A DNA stretch of 64,000 bases, taken from positions 8,372,501 to 8,436,500 of the forward strand of contig NC_065574.1 of the NCBI RefSeq assembly GCF_937616625.2, given 5' to 3'. Position 1 is the first letter of the stretch, and every line of letters starts with the position of its first letter. Under the pieces are notes generated by a model. The model was not told where the DNA came from. It searched no databases and worked only from the letters and a program-made list of their open reading frames with translations. Below are positions 21,326 to 34,157 of the stretch, piece by piece. Source of the stretch: Mercurialis annua. Taxonomy: Eukaryota > Streptophyta > Magnoliopsida > Malpighiales > Euphorbiaceae. The translations under genes were made by a program, and so were the position numbers.

Positions 21326-24300
21326 TCAACAGCTCACAGGAGCAGCAGAATTTGGCGGGGCATCAGCTCGATCTGGTTGGTTAACCTTACCATTTTCTGT
21401 AAGTCCTCCATCAGCTGTCATGGATATTCCACCTACAGGGATGCTGTACTTGGCATCTTTCTCCTCTATTTCAGATTTCTCTTTGGTGCCCTCCTCGGAA
21501 ACAGGGACTGTTCCGTTAGAATTCTCTTTTTCTGCTCCCCCATTTGCTTCGACAGTTGCAGCTTCTGGAATAACTTTCTTGTAACCTGGGTCTTTCTCCT
21601 CCACCTCAGTATGTGAGGCCTTTTCGGCAGCACCTTCACCAGAACCAGCTTCTTCGGCGGGTTTGTCCAATGCTTCCTCTGGCTTTTCCTGCTCCTTAAC
21701 TTCCACTGCATGCTGAGGATCTTCGGCACCTGCCTTGTTTTCACCAGCATTCTCTTCTACATTCATGTCCTTGTTTTCACCAGCATTCTCTTCTACATTC
21801 ATGTCCTTGTTTTCACCAGCATTCTCTTCTACATTCATGTCCTTGTTTTCACCAGCATTCTCTTCTACATTCATGTCCTTGTTTTCACCAGCATTCTCTT
21901 CGACAATCATGTCCTTGTTTTCACAAGCATTCTCTTCGACATTCATGTCCTTGTTTTCACCAGCATGCTCTTCGACATTAATGTCCTTGTTAACTTTCTC
22001 TTCGACAGCAACTTCTACACTGACATCAGCGCTCTCAGTCTGGCCAACTTCTCCTTCTTTGTCTCCTTTCTCAACCGGATTTTCCTCGAGAACATCATTC
22101 TCTTTTCCTGCCTCTTCATTTTCCTTCTCAACTCCCTTTGCGTCTTGCATTTCGACTTCCTTTTCTCCTTCGCCTTTTTCAGGAGCAGAATCTTTTTCCT
22201 CCTTACTCTTCTTAGAACCTGAAGATGAATTTCGGCTTCGCTTCTTTGCAGGCTCCTTCTCTGGTGTTGGAGTTGCTTTGACCTTCTCACTAATTCTTGC
22301 AGATCTCCTAGGGGTCTCGCCAGTACCCCAATCAAATTCAGCAATTGGAGGATTACCAGGGTGTGATTTTAGGTACTGTTCCAATTGTTTCCTGCCATTG
22401 ATCTCTTCCCCAGTCGGAGCAATGAACATGATTTCACTCTTCCTTGGTGTACCAGCAGTCTTTGGGAAGTACTGTGAACAACAAAACAAGATACGTGTCA
22501 TGCAACAAGAAGCACGCACTAGAAAATAAAAAGTACCTCATCGAAAAAGCATGAAACGAGAAGATCTAATTTTCTGCCAGAGGTCACATAATCTATCAAT
22601 TGCACCATAAGCATCACAAGATCATGAAAATTAGCTCCTGCTGCTTCTATATTTCGTGGAATCGACAATATTGAACAGTATCTGCAGTCATCATTCTCAA
22701 TCTATATGACTAATGACTTATGATTGCCTTAAATCCTGGCTTTTCCAGAAATTAACAAAACAATCTGTTGCTATTCTATGTTGATCAATATGTACTCAAC
22801 CTGCACCTCCCTATCAAATTAAACAAAGCATTAACTACCTTAAAGTACTTGCCATAAAAAAATTTAACTGAAGTTTCAGTATTCTACACTATCAGAGTCC
22901 ACCACGTAGTTAAAACTCATTAATATTATCTCCCGCCGAAATGTTATCATCTGAAATCATATCAGATTACTATCAAACATAAGCAGAACCACCCAAAAAT
23001 ATGTTCAGAAAAATGGCAGAGTACTTCTCCCATCCAGAGCACTATCTAGCCATTTTGTTGCCCTAAGTGCAATTCATTAAGAGGAGATAAAATGAATTCA
23101 AAACGCACTTTACATTTGTTCAATGGGCTATAAATAAATGACACATTTTTGATAACCTTGAGCCAAGGTACCTGTGGTAAGTCTTCAGGGCGGTCTCATT
23201 GCATCATTGTTGGCGTGTTCTATCTTGTTTGTTACAAAAGGAAATGAGCAGGACAACTTACCATCTTCAATATCCCCATAGGATGTCATCAAAAAGATAC
23301 AGACAAAGCAGGGTTATTTTAGGATGATGCATGACAATAACAAAAACTCAATGTGAACCAGCCAAAATTGACGCGCCCATGACCCAAAATTGACTCAATT
23401 TATACGGGAACTTTATGATATGACCTAAAATTATATCCATGTAACCAGAATGGCACCATCAGCATGTATAGATGCATAATAGCTTAAAATCCTCATGCAT
23501 CCTTTACAGGAACTATAGTATATGCTTAAAGATGCAAACTTTCAGGTGGAATTCAGTGTCATATGTATTAGGTCCTAGGGAACTTGACCCAAGACCAAAA
23601 TTGTAGTCCAAGCAATGTCCAGGCGTCAATTACAATTGACGTGCATCTAGAGGAAAAGACAAATATTCCTTCCCAGACACAAAACAAAACAAGTTACAAT
23701 GTCGATGGATGAAAGGGAAGTGTCCGAGTCATTCGACCGAAAATAGTGCAAAAACCAGCATCAATAATGGAATTCGGCAAAAAAAATTCAGCCGGCACAA
23801 TCACATGTCACTAGTGTAAAACTATCTACGATTCCAGCCATTTATTATTAGAAAATTGGGCAAATCATAACTTCCAAGAAGAATAAAAACATAAAATCAG
23901 AGAGGGAGCTTACAATCATAAATTGCAGTGAAGAATGACATTCATATTTCACATAACTTACCAAACAAAACAACGGTCTCCACAAATAGACCTGGCTAAC
24001 TCTTCTCTTAATTAAACAATCCCTTTTTTTAAACAAAGTCTTCTATGAAGCCAATAATCATTTATCAACTCTGTCACCGGAGACCAAAAGTGAGACAAAT
24101 CACTCTATTTGGCAGCACTCAAATACTCAATTAACCCTTCTCTTGCCGCCTCCGAGATTTATATTGCTTGTTAAGTAATTAGTTATAAATGACATGGATT
24201 AGTTCTAAAAAGAATGGTTTAAATCTTCATTCACTCTGCTGGATCGCCTGAGTACTAAGAGAAAAAAAGGTAAATAGGAAACAGATATAAAGTTACCCAC

Positions 24301-25317
24301 TTTTTAAAGAGGTGGGATTCACCCATATCGTAACAGAAGCTATACAGAGTAATTTGTACACCTAGAAGCAGGGGAGATTCTTCATCCCAGAAATCTATAT
24401 TCAGAGCGATGACGATGAATGGATTACTATATGCACAACAGTTTAAATGGTACAAGTTCAATTTACTATATTTATTTTTATATCTGATGTTCTCCATAAT
24501 CACATAATACAGCTACTCCAACTCCGGAAATACTAGAGACACAATGCGGCAGCAGAGTTTGCAGCAACTTAGAATAAAAATACCGAAATGGTAAGCCCTA
24601 AAATTACTTGTCTAAGTAAGAAGTTAAAGCAAAATAATTAATTAATAGAGCCACAACCCTAAAACAAAACAAAAAAATCCCTCTGATTATTCAAAGAAAC
24701 TAGCAGAGATATAAAAATAAAACCTTATTCATAGTAGAACACTAACTTGAAGTGTATTTGCCTTGCCAATTAATTAACCTAAAATAACTTATCAAACCTA
24801 AAACTTTCTAGAAAAGGGAATCAAACAAATAAAATTGGGGAATTTTTAACCCTACCTAACTTGCACATAACCTCTAGGTCCTCAAGAAAACATGTCTACA
24901 AACCCTAAAAAGAATTACTGCAAAACTACCAAATTGCACTAAAAACCCTAAAAAAATAAATCCAAAAAACCAATTATACAACTTCCAATTATTACAAGAT
25001 AAAATTTAAAACATGGCAAACAAAGCCTAAACCAAAACATAACTGTACCTTAAGAAACAAGATAAGTAGACAAAATTCCTGATCAGTGTAAATTCAAGTA
25101 CCAGGAACCAAAAAAACATTAAAAACAACAAAACAAGCAAAACCCAGAAATAAAAATCTTATCTTTAAACTAAATCACAAGGCTGACAAATAATTGAGCA
25201 AAACCAAAGAACTTTAAACCACTAAAATAGTAAAAAAAAACAAAACTTTGAAAGAAAAAAACAAACCATTTTCTTCCAAGCAGAAGGCGCTGGTAGCTCA
25301 ACAGAAATAACTTCCAT
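21326..25317 (-). CDS. MBD10/11: Methyl-CpG-binding-domain protein of the MBD10/MBD11 type
   Basis: Two coding exons, 25317-25267 (17 codons) and 22471-21326, joined in phase 0 across a 2,795-bp intron, give 398 residues. The junction restores [15 protein letters not shown], the start of the MBD. The domain continues through [16 protein letters not shown] and [15 protein letters not shown] to about residue 75, followed by [19 protein letters not shown], a hallmark of plant MBD10/MBD11. The rest is an acidic, Lys/Glu-rich, probably disordered tail with an array of 12-residue repeats ([12 protein letters not shown]). Arabidopsis relatives are nuclear chromatin proteins that bind methylated CpG poorly or not at all; MBD10 is linked to rRNA gene silencing. 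I infer a chromatin-associated role here too. The N-terminal exon was found from the frame and the splice site AAAATG|GTTTGT. Confidence 0.9.
21735..21990 (-). repeat. 36-bp coding minisatellite in the MBD gene
   Basis: About seven tandem 36-bp units code for [12 protein letters not shown] variants ([24 protein letters not shown]). The left copies are nearly identical in DNA, which suggests recent expansion or gene conversion. The unit is a multiple of three, so all frames stay open. Confidence 0.9.
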
Positions 25318-27983
25318 CTTCTCTGTCTCACCGGAAATAATGAAAATACAAAAAACACGAACTCAAATAACTGTTCCTTAATTTCTTCAAAGACTCTAAA
25401 TTTGTAATAGAAGATTATTTGTGGGTTGTTGTGTGTGGCGAAGAGAAGTGCATAAACCGTTGAGAGACTGGGTTATGTTAGTTGTCCTTATGTTTCTCTT
25501 TCTATATTTATTAACTTTTTTTCTCACTATATTATTTATTTTTGGTAATGTTTTCAGTCTGAAAAAACTGTTCGTAATCTTGTACCGAAGATAATGGCAC
25601 GTTTCTATTTATTTTGTCTTATCTGAAATTAGTGAAATCCTGAAATCAAAAAGAAAAATTGATTTTTAATAATGTGTGCTTCTTTTTTTATAAGAAAATA
25701 AAAAAATGTTAACGTGTAAGAAAATATTTACACGTGTCAAGCTTTGAGTGGATATTCTCAAAATGTGTGATTTTAGGGGCAGGTGCTCCAACTAACATGG
25801 AAAAATAATTAATTTTTATTTTTACAATTTATAGCTCAAATTAATTTTTTAATAAAATTCTAATTTTTTAAGCCTAAAGTTTTTAAGATTGTAGTATTTA
25901 CTTTTATGGCAGTTAGTTTTTGTTTTACATGCGTTTTTGTGGTAATTTTTTAGAATATATATTTCGATAATTTATTTATATTTTTATTTGTGAGTTTTTT
26001 ATTTTTTTTCTGACTTTGTTATTTACGATTTTTTTTAATTTCATAAATACTTTTTTTTGATTTTGGAGTTACACCCAATTTCGGTTTTTGATTTTTTGGT
26101 TAGGTCGACCAAACCGACCGAATCGACCGTTTGAACAGCCCTTCAGTTTTTAATAATTTATTCTTTTTTATAGATTTTTTCCTGGAATTTTTTTTATTTT
26201 TTTATCGTATTTTTATAGTGTAACAATAATGTATATATATTGTTTTTATGGTGTTTTTATAATGTATATATAGTGTATATATAGTGTATTTATGCCGTTT
26301 TTATATTATTTTTGTAGTCTATATAATAAAAACACTGCAAATACACAATACACAGTGCAAATACACCATAAACACTGCAAATGCACCATAGATATTCTAA
26401 AAAACGGCAGAAATACACCAAAAAATATAGATATCCCGAAAACACCAGAAACACACTATAAATACACCAAAAATATACTGTAACGTAAATATGTTATAAA
26501 ATCACTACAAATACACCATAAATTAATTTGTTCTTTACAAAATCAGTAGCAATAAACAAATATATAAATAAGAGAAAGACAAAATAATTATATGAAAAAT
26601 AGAGCAATTTTACAAACAAAAAAATTATAGATCTACAATAAATTTACAAAATGTTTAAATCATCACAAAAAATAAAAAATTATACAAATCTAAAAACGAT
26701 GTCGAGAAATTCATAGCGCGAACGGAAGAGACGAACGGACTAGCACGAACGGAAGAGACGAACGAAAAACGACTGGAAACGACGAAAAATCCATTGGAAG
26801 TAGACGACCGGAAGCGCGAACGGAAAAACGAACGAAAAAGACGAACGGAAAAACAACCAGAAGAAACAAACTGAAAATCAAAAGAAAAAGAAGAAAAAAA
26901 GAAGAGAGTTTGAAAGAGAAGAGAGAGAACAAAGAGAAAAAAATAGCTATATAAAAATTTAATCTAAAACGAAATAAGTCTACTATGTAAAAGTTTAACA
27001 TAAAATGAGATAAGACTACTATTTTATATAGTTATATTGATATTATTACGATAATAAGTAGAAATTTTTAGTAGTTGTATTTGATTTTTGTGAGGGCTAA
27101 CGATTGTGTTCTAATTTACTCCTATTTACTAATATGAAATTCTTTTATGAATTTTTTATTATTTTTTCTATCAAAATTCATGCCTATTTTGGGTGTTTTT
27201 CCCCCTTTATGGGTGTTTATATCATATAAATAATTATCATTATATATGGTTTTTTATTTCTGTAAGAGAGATTTCTCAAGTAGTCCCTCTAGCATCCTCG
27301 ACTGTTTGATTGGACCCCTCCATCATCAGGTTATTTTAGTTTTAATTTGAGTCAGGTATAGCATTTAATATGGATTGCTCAGAAGATTTTGACATCTCAA
27401 CTCTATCATTTGTATAAAACTACAAGGCGATGTTAAAAATTAGAAGTTTCGAATGGTACGCTTTTTTTTATTTTTGTATTAAAATTATATAATATTTGTT
27501 ACAGTCCGTTTAACAAAATTGTTCATATTATGTTTTTATTTTGGTTAAACGAATGTTTGGATGGTTCATATAGTAGCCGTTAAGTCCATATATAATTTTA
27601 TTTATAAGAATGGCTCATTGCTTTCATAGAATAGTCATTTTTTTCTATTGTTTATATATTGTTATCTTTGAAAAAGAAAAAGAAAATGGGTAGTTTTATC
27701 TCTTTTATTTATATAAAATGCAAAAACATAAAATGTTAGGATTTTATTTGAATTATTTTGAAATGTTTGAATTTAATATGCCAATACATGTATTTAATAT
27801 GGTTGTCACGTACGCACAAAGTTGCCGGAAGACGGTTTGGCTATAAATTGTAAAAAAAATTAGAGTTTATTTCATAACATTTTGAATATTAAAATTAAAT
27901 CGTTATAAAAATAAAATATTGGAATTTATATATGCAATATTCGTTGGAGATAAAAAGTTATTTAAATTAAAAAAGGGTTTTAT
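25318..27983. other. 5' flank of the MBD gene and intergenic desert
   Basis: After the MBD promoter region, 25.6-27.9 kb is AT-rich. About 26200-26520 is low-complexity GTGTATATATAGTG sequence followed by its rough inverse (AAACACTGCAAATACACCATA). About 26705-26900 is rich in GAACGGAAGAGACGAACG-type purine repeats. I found no supportable gene. Confidence 0.45.
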
Positions 27984-27994
27984 TATATCGTCAA

Positions 27995-28645
27995 TTTTTT
28001 TTTTAAAGTTAGAATCATTGATGAAGATTAAATTACAACAAGTGAAAGTCATATAACAAAAGTCATATATATGATCTTTCTAATTCTGAGATAATAAATA
28101 ATAAGCAACAATTCAAATACAAGCTATAAAAAATCGAAAAAATAGAGAAAAATCTAAATTTGAGTCCCGAAACTTAAACACAACGATTCGTTGAGCGGGT
28201 GTTAGATGATTCCTTTTTCCGATTTGCCCGTCGATCCGCTTGATCCGTTGAAACCTACTATTTCCGATCTCCATCTTCATTTAGATCCTAAAGAGATAGA
28301 TCTACAACCTCACCATTTTTTAGATCTACAAAAATTTGGATCTAAAGCTCAAACAAACACTAAATATTCTTGAGGATCTAAAAAATATAAACAAAGAAGG
28401 GTATAAAAGACCTTATTATTTCTTCAAATGAACAAAATAAAGACCCAAACCAAAACTAAAATTTTAACAAGGATTTATTGAAAGCAATAGAAGATCTATA
28501 ATAATAAGTATTATGGGCGGAGAGAAGATGATTTTTCGGCTAGCCGGAAAGATCATCTTCTCCCACCCTTAAACAAGTGAAGAAGATGAGAGTTCTTTTT
28601 AGAGAGAAGGGAGAGAAAGATTTTAGAGAGAGAAGTCTTTTTCCG
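27995..28645 (-). mobile_element. Short poly(A) retroposon with a 5'-region hairpin, copy B
   Basis: The minus-strand 3' end is a run of ten A (T at 27995-28004). An 11-bp target duplication, TATATCGTCAA, flanks the element (27984-27994 and 28646-28656). The 5' part has CTCTCTCT/AGAGAG leader sequence and a near-perfect hairpin at 28519-28564 with a GGCTAGCC centre. There is no tRNA A/B box and no long open frame. The structure fits target-primed reverse transcription of a short RNA by LINE machinery. Copy A lies at 30364-30939. Confidence 0.75.
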
Positions 28646-28989
28646 TATATCGTCAAATTCACTTGAACTTAAAAAATGGTAAAGCAATTCATCTGAAGAA
28701 AAATATATGGTAAAGCAATTAATCAATTAAACTAATAGCATTAGTGAAGAATCAAAGATTATTTTAGCATCTTGAAAGCGTATAGATCCAAGGGCTGAGC
28801 TACGTTGACCATGAAGAGTGCCACATTGCTATATTTCCATATTTGAAAATTCACCAACACAATTTTTAAGTAATTTTTGGAAAAAGTACTAGTAGCTTTG
28901 CCATGACATTTTATTTTTATCTCATGCTCTAGAGTTTTATTAAATTTTCATTCACATCCTTGGATTGACAATATCATATACTTGTGTTT

Positions 28990-29517
28990 AATTTAGTGTT
29001 ATTTGCATATTAAATTCTAATTACCATAACAGTCATGAATTCAGCTTAAAACTTATGTTTTAGGGTGTTTAATTTAGTTTTAGACATACTTCAATTTTAG
29101 TACATTTCAGAGTGTTTCCTTGTGTGTTTGACCTATTTTTGAGCTGTTTTGCATGTTTTTCGAGCCTAAAAAGTTGCTCATCGGACCAAGCCAGGATTGG
29201 CGCTGCCGCCATTGAAATTTAGCGTCGGCACTAATCAAACTAGCGCCATGCCTTTATTCCCATAATGTTCTCAGATCTTCGATTCGTTGTTCCAAACTTA
29301 TTTTCATGTTTTTGGGTTTGTTAGAACTCAGAATTAGGCCTTGTTTGAACCCATGTGTACATAATTAGTTCTAGAATCGTAATATGTGTTGTAATAGGCC
29401 TGTTCAATTGCAATCGTTCACTTTAAACCTTTTGTCCTCGTGGGATCGACTTCCGACTTTCGGATTACTACAAGTTGGGTTTTACACCAACAACAACACC
29501 AACATTCAAAACGCATC
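28990..29517 (+). mobile_element. Probable LTR-retrotransposon LTR fragment
   Basis: The segment ends with TCGTGGGATCGACTTCC, ATTACTACAAGTTGGGTTTT and ACGCATCA, the order commonly seen at the 3' end of plant Ty3/gypsy LTRs. No primer-binding site, polyprotein or second LTR follows, so it is a solo or truncated LTR. The left boundary is a guess. Confidence 0.45.
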
Positions 29518-30349
29518 AAGTGCTAGCCATTCCGGTTTACAAGGTTTAAAAATATTCTAACCTTGTATGTTTATCCTCTACGTAGTGTGCAGTGTGTTGA
29601 TAATATTTTATAGCTTTCCAAAAACATGACAAATCCAATCATTAGCAGGTTAAAGGAATAATCACGTTAATTTAGTAATCAAATCCAGCATGTCCAACAA
29701 AAATTCACCTAGAGATCATAGGATTACCACGAAAATGTAAATAGAGGTTGTATAAGATATTCAAGATGACTAATAATAAAATCAATCATACCTAGAAATC
29801 TAATTTTAAGCTTTATGCAGGTAAAATGAACCAGACCAGCCATTATCTGATACATGATAGAAACCATCAAGGTTAGATGTATGTTTAGTAGTACTTGCTA
29901 CTTATCCCACATGTTTGATAGAGTCATTTGCGCGTCTATATGGGTCATGTTACCGTTTTTATACGTGTTATTATAGTGTGAATTGCATGAATGTCAAGAT
30001 AGGAATAATGTAATCGATAAGTTAAGTACACGAGTTTCGGTAGATTTTCATGAATCTAGTCTTTCAGTCGGGCGTACGGAAATCTGACCCATAAGCGAGT
30101 GAGGTTATCCAGTTGGTGGAAAAATATCAGAGTTAGGTGACAACTACATATTTTCAAACTTTTTCAAAATAGAGGTCAATCATAAATTTGAAAAAGCGGT
30201 TTCCGAATTCCGTTCCGCTTACAATATTGTAATTAATTGTCTATTTCATATTAAATTATATAAATTTATTGCGTTAGAAATTTGAATTAATATATCTAAT
30301 GAATAAAAAAACTCAAGAGATTACAACAAAAGAATCTCAATAGATTTCA
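29518..30349. other. Intergenic, no gene seen
   Basis: Slightly less AT-rich than its surroundings and may hold further retroelement debris (about 29900-30200). Nothing firm. Confidence 0.35.
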
Positions 30350-30363
30350 ATTATAAATAATAT

Positions 30364-30939
30364 CTCTATAAGTTAGAGAGAGAAAATTTCCTAGAGAGCC
30401 AAGGTTCGGTTTTCTTCGATCTTGAGCGTAGGAGACGGTGATCTTCGGCTTTTAGCCGGTAATCATCGTCTCTTAACTCATTTTTTGCTATGTTTGCGTT
30501 AATTGTTGAATAAATTGCTACGTTTTTTTGGAGAATTGTGTGTTTTTCTGGATGTTTTTGTTCGGTTTCAGTTTTGTTTATCCAGATCCTTGACTCGTTC
30601 AAGACTTTTCAGTGTTTGTTCAACCTTCATTTTCACGTTCTTGAAGATTCAAGGCTTTCTTTTCATCGTTCAAAGTATCTTATCAGCGGAACAAGTGGTT
30701 AATAGAAGTTATGGGGTACGATTGGTGACAGGAAATTCTTTACACTTGAATTCATCCTGTTTTTAGTCACCTGTTAAATTTGTATCTTTAAATTTCTATT
30801 ATTGTTTCGTTTCTTTTTGTAGATCGATTGTAGGGTTCAGATGTTTTTTATATTTTTGTAATTTGATCTACGATGTACTTCGACGGTAGGATGTAATTTG
30901 TAAATTTTATCAATATTACTATTTTTTGACAAAAAAAAA
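30364..30939 (+). mobile_element. Short poly(A) retroposon with a 5'-region hairpin, copy A
   Basis: The element starts CTCTATAAGTTAGAGAGAG and ends TTTTTTGACAAAAAAAAA. A 14-bp perfect target duplication, ATTATAAATAATAT, flanks it (30350-30363 and 30940-30953). A hairpin at 30432-30472 (GAGACGGTGATCTTCGGC / GCCGGTAATCATCGTCTC) matches in position and loop-proximal sequence the hairpin of copy B. The 3' part (TTGTAATTTGATCTACGATG...) resembles plant LINE 3' ends. Non-coding. Confidence 0.8.
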
Positions 30940-30953
30940 ATTATAAATAATAT

Positions 30954-33281
30954 ACTTTTTCACTAAAAAAATTTAAGGGGATAATGCAGTAACTCTCTAT
31001 AGATAGAGTGTAGTAAACACGCCCTGAAAAACTTTATGCTGTTCTGAGATTCGCATATTTGACGTATGATATACGCGGCAAGTAGTGAGAGTGAGATTTA
31101 GTAAGTAGTAGTGGAGAGTGGACCTCGTTTGATAGTGGCTTGTTTTTGCAAGAAGCGGATAACGTTTATTTATTTTATTTTTTGGGTAAATATTTGAAAA
31201 GCCAATAAATTGGATTGAAATGTGGAATTGGGGTCCGGAGGGGAGCGTGAGAGAGTGGAGCCATACGATACGCGCACATGATGAATAGAATGACAGAACC
31301 ACCGCACCTCTACCTTACCTTACGCCACGTCTTTATGCTCGAGTCTCTTCTAGAACCTCTCTTCTCTAATTGACTAATTTTAATTGGCAAAAAGCAAATT
31401 TAGGTTCCTAAACTATTGTCTTCTCTTTAATTGGATCCCTCTACTTTTATTAATCAAAATAAAATTTATATGCTTTAAACTCAATATGTACTAGTCCTTC
31501 TATCACAAAAATTAGTTGCATGTATCTACGCACTATTAGCGTAATTGAGATAATATTTTTATTCATTATTTTAATTTGAATTTTTATATTTTTATCTTCG
31601 TTGAAAATAAATCTTTTAATGAATTTTTTTAATTTGACTAAATATTTTATGACGAAGTGATCTAATGTCTATAAAATAAAAAGTGTAAATTCTAACTCTA
31701 TACGAATTATAGTAAAGAGACACAACACAAGTCAAAAAAAGTGTAACAACATAAACTTTGATGAAAATTACTGATGTGAAAGTATGAGAGTTTCAATTGG
31801 CAACGTCAGCAACACATTAAAACGCGTAGTTTTTTTATTCACGTGTTCATTTACAAATTTTAAATGTTCTGTAAATTAATCACAGACTTCAATTGATTGA
31901 TTTACTGGTTAGATTTGAATCAATTTATTTTTCAATATATTATAATCTGTATTTAGTTTCAAATGAAGCATAACATGCCCACAAGGTCTAGTCTAAATGG
32001 CTAATGCATTCCAGTATATTTATAAGGTTTTGATTTCAAATTTCAGTAGAGCCAATTGTTTAATGTCACTTTAAAATTTGTAAAATCTAACTACTAACCA
32101 CTAACTGCTAAAGTAATTAGATTCTAACTAATAAAAATAATGAAACATATCACATACTTAAACATAAATTAAATAAACAATACAAGAAATAGTTATTTAT
32201 ATAAACATCATATTAATCTATAAAAGTATCATATTATTAATTTTATATTAGCATATACAAGTATCATTTAAAAACATTTTCAATTTATTAATATCTAAAA
32301 ATATATAAAATTAATTTATAAATTATAGATTTAATAATATTATTTTATAAATATCATAAAATAATTTATTCCAAATGTGATTACAAAAATATATATACAA
32401 TTTGTGATCAAATTGTAAAAGTAAATAAAATATGTAAATTTATTTATCAATAACCTAAAACAATATGTTTTTATATGCCATTGACGTGACAAATAGTAAC
32501 AAGTTTCGGTTTCCACGTCGACAAAATTTTATTCAATTTCTAATTGGAATATGAATATCTCAAAAAGTAGTAGTCCGAGCCAACTTTTATAATTCATGGT
32601 TAACTTACAAAAACGTATATAATTGATAAATTCATGACATTAAACCCTCGTAATTTTACACTAATAAGTAACTCTTCGGGAGGCCGCATATAAAAACATA
32701 ATAGTTAAACGGCAGTGGAATTAACATAATATAATGAATTTTGTATCAAAATAAAAAATTAATAATAAGACTATAATTCAACATCTATGCTTATCTAAAG
32801 TTTGTTGATGAACTTATAAACAAAAGACCAAATAAACAAATTTTTTTTTAAGGAAGTTCTCATCATATCAAAATTTTAAAAGGATTAAGGATTTTTAAAA
32901 TAAAAAAATTTCAAATGTTTAATTTGTTTATAATAGTTTTAGTAGATAAAGTGAATGATTCATATAAGAATTAAAATTACTAAAATTGACAAAGATCAAT
33001 ATTAATATTTTAAATAAAATAATTAATTGATTTATATTCGTGAGATTATTTTAAATTTATTTTCTACAATGATTCTAAATGACATGTTGATAACAAACAA
33101 TTTCGGACTTCTTTAATTTCAGAACATGAATGTGTTTTAAGACCTTTTCACAATGTTCAAAAGGCCCAAAGTTAGAAAGGGTTAAAAGGGCCCTAAGCCT
33201 TTTGCTCATACTAGTCCTATAATTCTACACAGTCCTATAATTCTACACGAAACATGCTATCTAACGGCTTTTTGGTTAATT
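30954..33281. other. Intergenic, no gene seen
   Basis: About 31000-31360 is GC-richer and contains CTTCTAGAACCTCTC, loosely like a heat-shock element, but no gene follows on either side. A weak tRNA-like stretch at 31985-32085 may be an old SINE. Confidence 0.4.
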
Positions 33282-33605
33282 GCAAATTAAATCACACATT
33301 TTAGCGTGATTTATAATTATAACATAAATTTTAAAATTTGACAATGTCGGGTACCAACTTTCATTTTTTAACACATTAAAACACCATTGATTTTCCGATG
33401 TAAAATTATTGAGTTGGAAGCCGGAATTACCATGTATATTGACACACTAATTTTTTGTAATTTTCACGTAAATTGACATGTTGCAAATTAAATAGCTAAC
33501 TTTAGCGTAATTTGTTCATAACATGAATTTTAAAAATTTAGCAAAATCAGGCATCAACTTTCACTTTTGTCAAATCGAAACACCATCTATTTTTTAACGT
33601 GTCAG
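33282..33605. repeat. Two diverged direct repeats, period 201 bp
   Basis: Copies at about 33282-33402 and 33483-33605 share GCAAATTAAAT, TTTAGCGT.ATTT, CAACTTTCA and AAACACCAT. An inverted partial copy follows near 33650-33720. Probably nested MITE fragments. Confidence 0.55.
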
Positions 33606-33734
33606 CCTACGTGGCAATTCCAACTCATCAAATTTATATCAAAAAAGGAACTGTGTTTCAATTTGTCAAAAAATGAAAGTTAGTATTCAACATTGCTACG
33701 GTTTGTGAGTTAACAACTGAAGACAAACACTAGA

Positions 33735-34157
33735 ACATGGAGGTGACTGATGAGAATTTTATTTGATATTCAATATACTATGCAAGTTTCTTTAGCTATA
33801 ACGGACCAGGTTGATATTCTGAGGTGGAACTATGATAAATCTGGTATTTATTCGGTGAGAAGTGGTTATAGATTGGAACTAAATCCATTTAAGATTAATT
33901 AAGACTCGAGATTGTAATGGATTCCTTCAAGAACAAAAAGAGTTGGCTGCGAATGATATTGAACTGATCATTTAAGACTATAGAAAAGTTGAGTACTGAT
34001 GCCAACTGGTATCAATTATGCCAACAGATTTACTAATAGAGTGGCTCGTAGTTTAGCTAGAAAAGCTTTTCTTAGTGATAATTATGATATTGGTTGGAAG
34101 AGCTCGATCCCTTCAGATGTTTTTCACCCTGTTGTGGCTAACATTTCATACCTTTAA
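33735..34157 (+). pseudogene. LINE (L1-type) ORF2 remnant: zf-RVT and RNase-H end pieces
   Basis: One frame from 33786 reads VSLAITDQVDILRWNYDKSG and then IYSVRSGYRLEL, the D.W.....G.YSVKSGY signature of the C-terminal zinc-binding part of plant LINE reverse transcriptases. After an internal deletion and stops, 34027-34157 reads FTNRVARSLARKAF, matching the NxxAHxLAR end of the LINE RNase H. It is a dead, internally deleted copy with no functional domain left. Confidence 0.75.

Noticed and set aside
21710..22529. Plus-strand frames of 170 and 264 codons opposite the MBD gene
   Set aside because: They are shadows of the MBD acidic tail and its 36-bp repeat; the minus strand has the recognisable MBD and splice junctions.
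26711..27001. 96-codon minus-strand frame
   Set aside because: Low-complexity Phe/Leu/Ser product from purine-rich repeat DNA; no domain, no splice or promoter context.
31325..31370. Heat-shock-element-like CTTCTAGAACCTCTC
   Set aside because: Only about two degenerate nGAAn units and no gene downstream on either strand.
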